Origin: JACNIZ01 sp964344765
Lineage (GTDB): Bacteria > Planctomycetota > UBA1135
Direction: 5' to 3'
Assembly (NCBI GenBank): GCA_964344765.1
Contig: CAYFOM010000002.1
Span: forward strand, 1-64,000
Length of the DNA: 64,000 bases
This document shows, in pieces, positions 9,089 through 17,385 of this stretch. The notes beneath the pieces were generated by a model. It was not told the origin of the DNA and ran no database searches. It saw only the letters and a list, made by a program, of their open reading frames with translations. The translations under genes and the position numbers were made by a program. Position 1 is the first letter of the stretch, and each line of letters begins with the position of its first letter.

Positions 9089-10698
9089 GAAAGTTCGGCG
9101 ATGGTGAACGGTTTGGGCAGGAAGCCGTCGGCACCGAAGAAGTCTTGACCGCCGCTGTAACCGGAAATGGCGAGCACGGTGACGTCGGGGCGGATGTCGC
9201 GAATGCGCCGAAGCACCTCGGTTCCATGCCAGTCCGGCATGACCATATCGAGAAGCACTGCGGCGATGCGCTGTTGGTTTTCACGGAAGACCTCGACGCC
9301 GGCGCGACCGCAATCGGCGGTTAGCACTTCGTACCCGATGCCTTTCATCAGCTTCGCGGCGCTGGTCCGGACCGCTTCATCGTCATCGATTAGTAGCACG
9401 ACGCCAGTCGCCGGCGCCGCTGTGCGTGGTGGTGCTTCGCCGATTTTGACCACCGATTCGGCTTGCGGCAGGCGCATGGTGAACATGCAGCCGACGGATT
9501 TTCGGTTGCGGACGGTCAGCGTGCCGTCGTGCTGCTTCATCGTTCCATAAGCTGCGGAAAGGCCCAGGCCGGTGCCTTTGCCCACCGGCTTGGTGGTAAA
9601 GAAGGGCTCAAAAATTCGATTGAGGTATTCCTCGGGAATTCCGGGGCCTTCATCGGCGATCGTTACTTCAATCCACGACTGGAAGGATTCGCTGCGTTTG
9701 CGGCTCGACGAGTGGCTGCTGGGCAAAACGCGATGATCGAGGTCGATTTGAATCAAACCGCCATCCGGCATCGCATCGCGAGCATTGAGGGCTAGATTGA
9801 GCAGCACACTTTCCAATTGCGCCGCATCGCCGAGCACGATCGCCGGTTGATTGGGCACCGAAGTTTCCACGCGAATGCGACGATCGAAGGTGCGTTCAAT
9901 GATGCTGGTCACCGAATGGACGACCTCATTCAAATCCACCGGCCCGGCCTGCAGCGCACCGCGTCGGGCGAATGCTAGGAGCCGGCTGACCAATTCATTT
10001 GCGTTCTCGCACGACCGCATGATTTGGTTGTTGTAGCTCAACGCTTTAGCATCGTGGAGACGATCGCGCAGCAGTTCGCTAAAGCCAATCACACCGCACA
10101 ACATGTTATTGATGTCATGGGCAACGCCGCCCGCCAATTGTCCGATGGCTTCCATCCGTTGCGAATGCTGCAACTGCGCTTCAATGACCTGTTGCTCGGT
10201 CACGTCGCGCATCAAAACCTGCCGACCGGAAAATCCAGGCACCGACGCAATGGCCACGTCGGCCAGGCGGTCGTCGGTAAGCGGCATCTTTTTAGTTGCT
10301 GATACCTCGGCGGCAAGCAGTTGACGCAAAACCGTTCGTGCGTCATTGGGGAACAGCTCGATTAACGAGGAACCTAGGACCTGGTGGCGTCTATACCCCA
10401 AGGAGTCGAGCGCGGTTCGGTTTACATCGGTGACTCGACCTTTTTCATCGACGATGAAGGTCATCAGCGGACTGTGATCAAAAATCGTTCGATATCGTTT
10501 TTCGGAACGTTCGAGTTCACGATCACGCACTGCCAAAGTGTTTTGCAAATTGGCCATCGCTTTGCGCACGGCAAAATGCTCCGGCGCTTGCATTTTGGCG
10601 TTTCGTTGAGCCGCATTTTTCAGAGCCTCAATCGTTTCCTCGGCAGCACGAAGCTGTTTCTTCAGCTCTTCATAACTCGGCGGTAAAGATTCAGTCAC
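9040..10698 (-). CDS. PAS-containing hybrid sensor histidine kinase with C-terminal receiver
   Basis: A 552-aa soluble kinase without transmembrane segments. It has an N-terminal coiled-coil (about residues 5-60) and a PAS domain (about 65-170, YRTIFDHSPLMTFIVDEKGRV). The HisKA phospho-acceptor is His194 in GGVAHDINNML. The HATPase domain follows, with N, G1 and G2 boxes (LNLALNARDAMPDGG, ADEGPGIPEEY, GKGTGLGLS). The receiver domain has an acidic DDD cluster near residue 442 and phospho-acceptor Asp484 in LLDMVMPDW. The start overlaps the FIST gene end by 8 bp, so the FIST protein is the likely sensory partner. No separate response regulator gene is adjacent. Confidence 0.92.
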   Translation of the reverse strand: MTESLPPSYEELKKQLRAAEETIEALKNAAQRNAKMQAPEHFAVRKAMANLQNTLAVRDRELERSEKRYRTIFDHSPLMTFIVDEKGRVTDVNRTALDSLGYRRHQVLGSSLIELFPNDARTVLRQLLAAEVSATKKMPLTDDRLADVAIASVPGFSGRQVLMRDVTEQQVIEAQLQHSQRMEAIGQLAGGVAHDINNMLCGVIGFSELLRDRLHDAKALSYNNQIMRSCENANELVSRLLAFARRGALQAGPVDLNEVVHSVTSIIERTFDRRIRVETSVPNQPAIVLGDAAQLESVLLNLALNARDAMPDGGLIQIDLDHRVLPSSHSSSRKRSESFQSWIEVTIADEGPGIPEEYLNRIFEPFFTTKPVGKGTGLGLSAAYGTMKQHDGTLTVRNRKSVGCMFTMRLPQAESVVKIGEAPPRTAAPATGVVLLIDDDEAVRTSAAKLMKGIGYEVLTADCGRAGVEVFRENQQRIAAVLLDMVMPDWHGTEVLRRIRDIRPDVTVLAISGYSGGQDFFGADGFLPKPFTIAELSQALAALVPCKPSSSA

Positions 10699-11866
10699 CA
10701 GGAGAGCCCAAAATTAAACCCGTTAGGGTGTGGTTGACCTGCATCGAGCCAATCTGCTCGCCGTAGGTTGAAAAGCCAATCGTTGGGATGGGGCACAAGG
10801 TGCGCCCCAGCTCTTCAAGGCAATCGCAATCGACTGCGTTGACGTATCGTCCACCACAAGAAAACTGCAACATGGCGGATGGATTGCGAACCTGGGCCAA
10901 TTCAAGCTTCAGACCCTGCTCGGTGCGGGTAACCAAATGATCTGGTTCCATCAGGTGAATGACCGTGCCTTCTTCAATGCCTCCGCCCATCAACAGTTTG
11001 TCGGGCATGGCTGCCATCACTGTGCGCAAATACATTTGGTCCCCGGATTGCACGCCAAAGACGGCTGCGGAATTGGAGTCGGCCAACAACTCATCTTTAG
11101 TCTTACCGAGTAAATCGGCGAGGAATTCAGTCGCCGGATAGCCGTCTATGCGCTGAATAAACCGTCGATTGGGATCGGCCTCTGTGACGACGAAACTTTG
11201 TCCGGTGGGGTGGAAGTGATGAAGGTGGAAGGTGTGGAACGGCACGTTGGGTTCCAACAGAATCACTGCCGCAGCGTGTCGTGCAACCTTGCTGCCGACA
11301 GCAACCCGCGTCACTTTAAAACGAAAACCGTCTCCTGCACCGCCACCGACGAGCTCCATGTCGGGAACCGAAGTCAATAGCGATGCCATCAAAACTTCTT
11401 CCATGGCGGTTAAGCCATCGGTCAAGGTCATCAGCAAATAACGATCTTGGTTCTGCTGTAAGTGGTGCAAGTCCACGCCCAAATCGGTTGCTAGATTTTG
11501 CAGCAAGGTCGGGCCGTCATCAAAGCGGAACGCGCCGAGGTCGGGTACCAATCGAGCAGCCGCTCGTACCGGCGACGCCAACGCCATTGCAACTGTATTT
11601 CTCTCCAGGATTTTTCCCTCTGCAATTTCGCCGCAGGTTGTGGCGCCGGCGAATACCGAGTTTGGCAACTTCACTCGAAGCTGATCGCTAAGAGCATCCA
11701 GCGCGAAATCGGCACCGCAGAAGAAAAGGATCAGGCTTTGATCTAAGTTGCATTCTTCTCTTTGCAATTGCTCAACAATTTCGTCCGCCGCAGTTGCGGG
11801 GTCTTGAGCATTGGAAACCGCAGTAGAAATGAATGACGTGGGGGTAGTGGGCATGGGGGTGCGCAC
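10691..11866 (-). CDS. FIST (F-box and intracellular signal transduction) sensory protein
   Basis: A 391-aa protein with the FIST N domain (LILFFCGADFALDALSDQL, then a GATTCGEIAEG motif near residues 75-85) and the FIST C domain (FLADLLGKTKDELLAD, FSCGGR and a C-terminal IGFSTYGEQIG motif with NHTLTGLIL). FIST proteins are thought to bind small ligands such as amino acids and feed signals to kinases or cyclases. The gene directly precedes and overlaps the hybrid kinase gene and lies 12 bp after the GlcF-like gene. An alternative start 12 bp inside (MPTTPTSF) is possible. Confidence 0.9.
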   Translation of the reverse strand: MRTPMPTTPTSFISTAVSNAQDPATAADEIVEQLQREECNLDQSLILFFCGADFALDALSDQLRVKLPNSVFAGATTCGEIAEGKILERNTVAMALASPVRAAARLVPDLGAFRFDDGPTLLQNLATDLGVDLHHLQQNQDRYLLMTLTDGLTAMEEVLMASLLTSVPDMELVGGGAGDGFRFKVTRVAVGSKVARHAAAVILLEPNVPFHTFHLHHFHPTGQSFVVTEADPNRRFIQRIDGYPATEFLADLLGKTKDELLADSNSAAVFGVQSGDQMYLRTVMAAMPDKLLMGGGIEEGTVIHLMEPDHLVTRTEQGLKLELAQVRNPSAMLQFSCGGRYVNAVDCDCLEELGRTLCPIPTIGFSTYGEQIGSMQVNHTLTGLILGSPGD

Positions 11867-11878
11867 TCTCTAATGTAA

Positions 11879-13222
11879 CTAGAAATCGCCCTTTGGTAGT
11901 GCACGATCCAGGATTTCAATTGGATGCAACACTTCAATGCCATGTTTGGCGCCGGCCAACTCGCGTAAAGACTTTTGAATTTGAATGATGCAGCCAATAT
12001 TTGCCGATAACACCGCGTCGGCACCGCTGGCCAAAATATGTTCGGCTTTGCGGTGACCCAGCTGTTTGGACATGTCGGGTTGGTTTAATGCATAGCTACC
12101 GGCTGCACCGCAGCACAGTTCGCTTTCCGGCAAGTTCAAAAGTTGAAGTTGTGGAATTTGCTGCAGTAAGTTCCGCGGTGGAGTGCTGATGCCTTGGGCA
12201 TGCTTCAAGTGGCAGGCGTCGTCGTAAACCACCTTCATTGGAAGCGGGCGAAACCTGGGCGTCGGCAAGTCGTTGAGGAATTCGTGAACATCACGGGTAA
12301 GCGCGGCCATCGAATCCAAGCTTTGGTGGAGCAGTTCTTTGTCGGGTGCCAACTCGCGACCCAATACGCCGGCTTCTTTCATCGTTGCGCCACAACCGGC
12401 AGCGTTGAGGATGATGGCATCCAATCGCGGCAATGCACCAAAGGTGATTGCATTGGTCGCCATTTGATCGATTGCTTCGTCGGTGCGTCCGCCGTGATAG
12501 GTCAATGCGCCACAGCAAACTTGGCTATCGGGAGTATGGACTTCGCAACCGAAAGCATGCAGTACGCGAACCGTCGCGCGGTTTAATGCCGGGAACATCG
12601 CTTCGCCGGCGCAGCCTAAAAACATTGCGACGCGTTTTGGGCGCTTTGAATCGGATGTCGACGTGCCACCTCCGTCGGTCGATGGCGCGGCAAGAACCGG
12701 TGGCAGTTCCGCTTGAACCGGCTGCAACTCCGGCAGTTGCTCGACCATGGTGCGCAAACCGCGCGGCATGACCTTGGAAACCGCTCGCAGCGCTGGAATC
12801 AAACGCAGCTTTTGCATCCAGCGCACCGGAGTCAGCGCGCGTTGCAGCTTGCGCCGGTCCGGAATAATGTCGCGCTGAAACTTGGCCGCAATGCCTGTGG
12901 CGGCATGAGGGGAAGGAAGTTCGCCCTTTTGTTCCAAGCGATGCTGTTCCACGCGCATTGGTTCAAGCATGCGCGAATATTTGACCCCGGAAGGACAAGC
13001 TTGCTCACAAGCGCGGCAATCCAAACACAAATCCAACGCCGGGGTGGCGTCGGCGAGTTGCATGCGATCTTCTTCGACCGCTTTCATCAGGTACAAGCGG
13101 CCGCGCGGGCTCAGACTTTCGTCGCCGGTCTGCAGATAAGTCGGGCAAGCCTGTAAGCACAGGCCGCAGTGCATGCAATCGGGGTACTTATCTGCAGGTG
13201 GCGACGCAGTCGGTTCAATCAT
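11879..13222 (-). CDS. glcF: GlcF-like glycolate oxidase iron-sulfur subunit
   Basis: About 447 aa from the ATG at 13222. This start was chosen because the longer reading frame runs deep into the fumarase gene and only the shorter form begins just before the ferredoxin domain. Two 4Fe-4S motifs are seen: CMHCGLCLQACP near the N-terminus and CLDCRACEQACP about 50 residues later. Two CCG domains follow (VCCGALTYHGG and ELCCGAAGSY), each with an upstream Cys pair element (FLGCAGE, DDACHLKHA). This is the architecture of the electron-transferring GlcF/LutA-type subunits. No GlcD or GlcE flavoprotein gene is adjacent, so the substrate is uncertain. The start overlaps the fumarase stop by 8 bp. Confidence 0.85.
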   Translation of the reverse strand: MIEPTASPPADKYPDCMHCGLCLQACPTYLQTGDESLSPRGRLYLMKAVEEDRMQLADATPALDLCLDCRACEQACPSGVKYSRMLEPMRVEQHRLEQKGELPSPHAATGIAAKFQRDIIPDRRKLQRALTPVRWMQKLRLIPALRAVSKVMPRGLRTMVEQLPELQPVQAELPPVLAAPSTDGGGTSTSDSKRPKRVAMFLGCAGEAMFPALNRATVRVLHAFGCEVHTPDSQVCCGALTYHGGRTDEAIDQMATNAITFGALPRLDAIILNAAGCGATMKEAGVLGRELAPDKELLHQSLDSMAALTRDVHEFLNDLPTPRFRPLPMKVVYDDACHLKHAQGISTPPRNLLQQIPQLQLLNLPESELCCGAAGSYALNQPDMSKQLGHRKAEHILASGADAVLSANIGCIIQIQKSLRELAGAKHGIEVLHPIEILDRALPKGDF

Positions 13223-14840
13223 CGGCGCTTCCGAGGAAGAAGTCGTTGCCCTTATCGTCGGTGATGATGAACGCCGGGAAGTCTTCAATTTCGATCTTCC
13301 ATACCGCTTCCATGCCGAGCTCCGGGTACTCCAAGCACTCTACCTTCTTGATGCAATCCTGCGCCAGTCGCGCGGCGGCGCCGCCGATGGAGCCCAGGTA
13401 AAAACCACCGTGTTTCTGGCACGCGCGCATCACTTGAGGGCTGCGGTTGCCCTTGGCGACCATGACCATCGAGCCGCCGGCTGCTTGGAAGGTGTCGACG
13501 AAGCTGTCCATGCGCCCGGCCGTCGTCGGTCCGAACGAACCCGATGCCATGCCGTCCGGCGTCTTGGCCGGGCCGGCGTAGTAAACCGGATATTCGCGCA
13601 TGTATTCGGGCAGCTCGCCTTCTTTTTGCAGACGTTCGCGCAGTTTGGCGTGTGCCAGGTCGCGGGCAACGATCATCGTGCCGCTCAGCGAAACGCGTGT
13701 GCGCACCGGGTGCTTCGTCAGCTCGGCGAGGATGTCCTTTATCGGCTGGTTGAGATCGATCTTGACGACGTCACCGCCCAGCGCACTGTCGTCGGTGGAG
13801 GGTAGGTACTGGTCAACGTTGTTTTCCAGTTGCTCAACGAACACTCCTTCGGCGGTGATCTTGCCTTTGATCTGGCGGTCGGCGCTGCACGAAACGCCAA
13901 TGCCGATCGGCAGCGATGCGCCGTGACGCGGCAAACGAATCACTCGCACGTCATGGCAGAAATACTTGCCGCCAAATTGCGCGCCGAGGCCGACGTCGCG
14001 GGTGAGTTGATGCACCTTCTCTTCGAACTCCACATCGCGGAAGGCATGACCGTGCTCGTTGCCGCTGGTCGGCAGGTCGTCGAGATAGCGCGCACTGGCC
14101 AGCTTGACCGTCTTCAAGTTCTGCTCGGCCGAGGTTCCGCCGATGACCACCGCTAGGTGATAGGGCGGGCATGCCGCCGTGCCCAGCTTGGCGATATTTT
14201 CGCGCAGCGTTTCCAGCAGCAAATCTTCACGCAGCATCGACGGTGTTCCTTGCACCAGGAAAGTTTTGTTCGCCGAACCACCGCCCTTGGCCATGAACAA
14301 GAAGTCGTAGCTCATGCCCGCCGTCGAGTACAAATCGATCTGCGCCGGCAGGTTGGTTTTGGTGTTGGTCTCCTCGAACATGCCGCGCGGCGCCAACTGG
14401 CTGAAGCGCAGGTTGTCGTCGGCGTAGGTGCGGAACACACCGCGGGACAACGCTTCTTCATCGCCGCCCCCGGTCCAGACTTGCTGACCCTTTTTGCCCA
14501 TGATGATCGCGGTGCCGGTGTCTTGGCACATCGGCAGCACGCCGTTGGCCGAGATCTGCGCGTTTTTCAGCAGATCCAGCGCGACGAATCGATCGTTTGG
14601 CGACGCTTCCGGGTCGTCGAGAATTTTGCGCAGCTGCGCCAGGTGGCCGGGCCGCAGCTTATGCGAGACGTCGTGGAGAGCTTCTTTGGCGAGCAAAGTC
14701 AGCGCTTCCGGGGCGACTTTGAGCACCTGCTGGCCGTCGAAATCGACGACTTCGACGTGCTCGGAGCTGAGTTTGCGCCACGGCGTGTCGGCCGCGCCGA
14801 CGGGGAACATGGACTGGTAGTGGAAGTCGGGTTCTGACAT
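13215..14840 (-). CDS. Class I (iron-sulfur) fumarate hydratase
   Basis: A 541-aa enzyme of the FumA/FumB type that interconverts fumarate and malate in the citric acid cycle. The alpha-like half shows LPMCQDTGTAIIMGKKGQQVWTGGGD around residues 100-125, and later PACPPYHLAVVIGGTSAEQNLKT and SCSADRQIKGKI. The beta-like C-terminal half has SLSGTMIVARDLAHAKLRE and the FGPTTAGRMD motif near residues 440-450. Class I enzymes use an oxygen-sensitive 4Fe-4S cluster. The gene is followed without a gap by the GlcF-like Fe-S gene, FIST and a kinase. Confidence 0.94.
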   Translation of the reverse strand: MSEPDFHYQSMFPVGAADTPWRKLSSEHVEVVDFDGQQVLKVAPEALTLLAKEALHDVSHKLRPGHLAQLRKILDDPEASPNDRFVALDLLKNAQISANGVLPMCQDTGTAIIMGKKGQQVWTGGGDEEALSRGVFRTYADDNLRFSQLAPRGMFEETNTKTNLPAQIDLYSTAGMSYDFLFMAKGGGSANKTFLVQGTPSMLREDLLLETLRENIAKLGTAACPPYHLAVVIGGTSAEQNLKTVKLASARYLDDLPTSGNEHGHAFRDVEFEEKVHQLTRDVGLGAQFGGKYFCHDVRVIRLPRHGASLPIGIGVSCSADRQIKGKITAEGVFVEQLENNVDQYLPSTDDSALGGDVVKIDLNQPIKDILAELTKHPVRTRVSLSGTMIVARDLAHAKLRERLQKEGELPEYMREYPVYYAGPAKTPDGMASGSFGPTTAGRMDSFVDTFQAAGGSMVMVAKGNRSPQVMRACQKHGGFYLGSIGGAAARLAQDCIKKVECLEYPELGMEAVWKIEIEDFPAFIITDDKGNDFFLGSADD

Positions 14841-14933
14841 GTCGGGATGGGTGCTCGGTGGCGGCTGGTTATTCTACGATCCGCCCATCTCTAACTCGAC
14901 GGCGGCGGTAGGAGCAGGGATAATCCCCGGATC

Positions 14934-16601
14934 ATGAGCGAATCCGAAGCCCCAAAGGACTTCATCCGGCAGATCATCGCCGACGACCTGGAGTCCGGCA
15001 AGCACGACGCCATCGCCACTCGCTTCCCACCGGAACCGAATGGATATTTGCATATCGGCCACGCCAAGTCGATCTGCATCAACTTCGGCATTGCCGAGGA
15101 ATTTGGCGGCACCTGCAACCTGCGCTTCGACGACACCAACCCGGCTAAGGAGGAAGAGGAGTACATCCGCGCGATTAAGGAGGATGTGAAGTGGTTGGGT
15201 TTTGATTGGGGCGAGCGGCTGTACCACGCGTCGGATTATTTCGAGCAGCTGTATTTGATGGCCGAGCAGTTGATTCAAAACGGCGATGCTTATATCGATG
15301 AGCAGGAACCCGATTTGATTCGCGAACAGCGCGGTAATTTGACCACGCCGGGCACCAACTCGCCGCACCGAGATCGTCCGGCCGACGAATCGCTGGATTT
15401 GTTCCGCCGCATGCGCGCGGGGGAGTTTGAAGACGGCTCGATGGTGCTGCGTGCGCGCATCGATATGTCGTCGCCGAACATGAACCTGCGCGACCCGGTG
15501 ATTTACCGCATCGTGCGTCAGCATCACCCGCGGACCGGCGATGCATGGTGCATTTATCCGATGTATGACTTCGCTCATGGTCAGTCGGATGCGTTGGAAT
15601 GCATTACTCACTCGTTGTGCACGTTGGAGTTCGAGAATCATCGGCCGCTGTACGACTGGTTGGTGGACCACATCGAGCTGCCGTCGAAGCCACGACAGAT
15701 TGAGTTTTCGCGTTTGAATGTCAGCTACACGATTACGTCGAAGCGCAAATTGCTGCGGTTGGTGGAGGAGGGGCATGTGTCCGGTTGGGACGACCCGCGC
15801 ATGCCGACGTTGAGCGGATTGCGTCGTCGCGGAACGCCGCCGGAAGCCATTGTTGATTTCTGCAAAAAGGTCGGCGTGACCAAGTACGAAGGCGTGACCG
15901 ATGTGGCGTTGTTGGACGGCATTGTGCGCGATCACATGAACGCCGAAGCGCCGCGTCGTTTGGCGGTATTGCGCCCGCTCAAAGTTGTCATCACCAACTA
16001 TCCGGAAATGGCCGAGGCCGAAACTGTCGAAGCGCCGAATCACCCGGGCAATGCAGACATGGGTACCCGCCAGGTCCCGTTTGGTCCCGTTGTCTACATC
16101 GAGCAATCCGACTTCATGGAAGAGCCGCCGAAGAAGTACTTCCGCTTGGCTCCGGGTAAAGAAGTGCGTTTGCGTTACGCGTTCAACATCATCTGCGAAG
16201 AAGTGATCAAAGATGACGACGGCAACGTAATCGAACTACGCTGCACCTACGACCCCGAGTCCAAGGGCGGCGGTGGTCGCAAAGTCAAAGGCATCATCCA
16301 CTGGGTCAGCGCCAACCACGCGCACGACGCCGAAGTCCGCCTCTACGACCACCTCTTCCAAGAACCGGACCCCAACACCGGCGACGACTTCCTCGACAAC
16401 TTGAATCCCAAGTCGCTGGAAATCGTCAACGCCAAAGTCGAACCCGCCCTCGCCGACATCTCCGCCGACGACCGCGTGCAGTTCGAACGCTCCGGCTTCT
16501 TCGCGCTAGACCAAGACTCCAAAGCCGATGCTCTAGTCTTCAACCGCGTCGTCGCCCTGCGCGATTCATGGGCGAAGATTCAGGCGAAGCAGAAGAAGTA
16601 G
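14934..16601 (+). CDS. glnS: Glutaminyl-tRNA synthetase
   Basis: A 555-aa class I aminoacyl-tRNA synthetase that charges tRNA-Gln directly. The HIGH motif is in PPEPNGYLHIGHAKS (about residues 31-45) and the KMSKS-type loop is TITSKRKL (about residues 266-273). The C-terminal anticodon-binding beta-barrels include RNA-facing motifs such as GTRQVPFG and KYFRLAPGKEVRLRY. Length and motif order match bacterial GlnRS rather than GluRS. The divergent spacer to fumarase (14841-14933) must hold promoters for both genes. Confidence 0.96.
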   Translation: MSESEAPKDFIRQIIADDLESGKHDAIATRFPPEPNGYLHIGHAKSICINFGIAEEFGGTCNLRFDDTNPAKEEEEYIRAIKEDVKWLGFDWGERLYHASDYFEQLYLMAEQLIQNGDAYIDEQEPDLIREQRGNLTTPGTNSPHRDRPADESLDLFRRMRAGEFEDGSMVLRARIDMSSPNMNLRDPVIYRIVRQHHPRTGDAWCIYPMYDFAHGQSDALECITHSLCTLEFENHRPLYDWLVDHIELPSKPRQIEFSRLNVSYTITSKRKLLRLVEEGHVSGWDDPRMPTLSGLRRRGTPPEAIVDFCKKVGVTKYEGVTDVALLDGIVRDHMNAEAPRRLAVLRPLKVVITNYPEMAEAETVEAPNHPGNADMGTRQVPFGPVVYIEQSDFMEEPPKKYFRLAPGKEVRLRYAFNIICEEVIKDDDGNVIELRCTYDPESKGGGGRKVKGIIHWVSANHAHDAEVRLYDHLFQEPDPNTGDDFLDNLNPKSLEIVNAKVEPALADISADDRVQFERSGFFALDQDSKADALVFNRVVALRDSWAKIQAKQKK

Positions 16602-16622
16602 GTCTTCCCTTCATGAAGCATT

Positions 16623-16652
16623 TTGTGACCTGAACGAATATTCAGGTCACAA
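16623..16652 (+). terminator. Putative terminator hairpin after glnS
   Basis: A perfect 12-bp stem (TTGTGACCTGAA with TTCAGGTCACAA) closes a 6-nt loop 21 bp after the glnS stop. There is no strong T-run after it, so termination may be factor-assisted. Confidence 0.6.
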
Positions 16653-16708
16653 GCTTTGACGAAGCTTTCAACTCAGTGAATCAAACCACAGGATAGGTTT
16701 GAGGCACT

Positions 16709-17035
16709 GTGAGGACCTCGTGGAATGTGCCCGATGGTTGGGTGAAAGAGAATTTCATCCGCATCCAGCGAATCAGTGCTGTGGTTTGCTGGGTACTCCT
16801 GATTCATGCCATGCGTGAGTTTGTTGCACTGCATTCACGATGCGTGGTTTCGCCATGGAACTATGAAACCACCATCAACGCATGGCTTTGGTGCGTCTCG
16901 GTTTTCCTGGGCGCATCGCTAATTGCTCGCGACAAGTTTGGATTCATTGTCGGAACAGCTCAATCCCCAGCGGTGGTATGGCTTGCCTTATCCAAAGCAG
17001 CAATCGAGAACAGCGTCGTTTGCAGTCCGTTCTAA
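16709..17035 (+). CDS. Small hypothetical membrane protein (uncertain)
   Basis: A 108-aa reading frame from a GTG codon in the 784-bp stretch between glnS and the secreted protein gene. It has two hydrophobic segments (ISAVVCWVLLIHAM, about residues 23-36, and AWLWCVSVFLGASLIA, about 58-73). I recognise no family. A second frame with more membrane segments overlaps its 3' end in a different phase, so the two may be parts of one gene broken by a frameshift, or unrelated small genes. Confidence 0.3.
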   Translation: MRTSWNVPDGWVKENFIRIQRISAVVCWVLLIHAMREFVALHSRCVVSPWNYETTINAWLWCVSVFLGASLIARDKFGFIVGTAQSPAVVWLALSKAAIENSVVCSPF

Positions 17036-17325
17036 ATTCATCGTTTAGCCCTCGCCGGTTCTGGATCCTGCTGAACACCTGCAGCGGATTATTGGGTTGG
17101 CTTGGTTTCGCCCCCTTAATCCCCATGCTGCCATACATTTTTTCCGGTAGAGCCTTCTGCTACGGAGCGCCGCCCATATTCGTGGCGTGTGCTTGGCTGG
17201 GAACCAGTGGTGCGGCAGGCTGGGCGCTTTCCTGTCCAGGCGCGCGCAATTGGGAATCAATCCTGTTTGGCCTGATCCCATCTATCTTCTGGTTACCCAG
17301 AGTGATTCAATTCCTCAATCGCTAG
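16978..17325 (+). CDS. Small hypothetical membrane protein (uncertain)
   Basis: About 115 aa from the ATG at 16978; the same frame is open from 16882. It shows strong hydrophobic segments (LLGWLGFAPLIPMLPYIF, PPIFVACAWLGTSGAAGWAL and LFGLIPSIFWLPRVIQFL), so it could be a polytopic membrane protein. No family is recognised. It overlaps the preceding small frame by 58 bp in another phase and may be its frameshifted continuation. The remaining bases up to 17385 hold nothing else I can support. Confidence 0.3.
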   Translation: MACLIQSSNREQRRLQSVLNSSFSPRRFWILLNTCSGLLGWLGFAPLIPMLPYIFSGRAFCYGAPPIFVACAWLGTSGAAGWALSCPGARNWESILFGLIPSIFWLPRVIQFLNR

Positions 17326-17385
17326 GGGAGAGGAGGTCGTATTCGCTTACTGCGCAAGAGATTCAATAGTTCTATATGATGGGTT

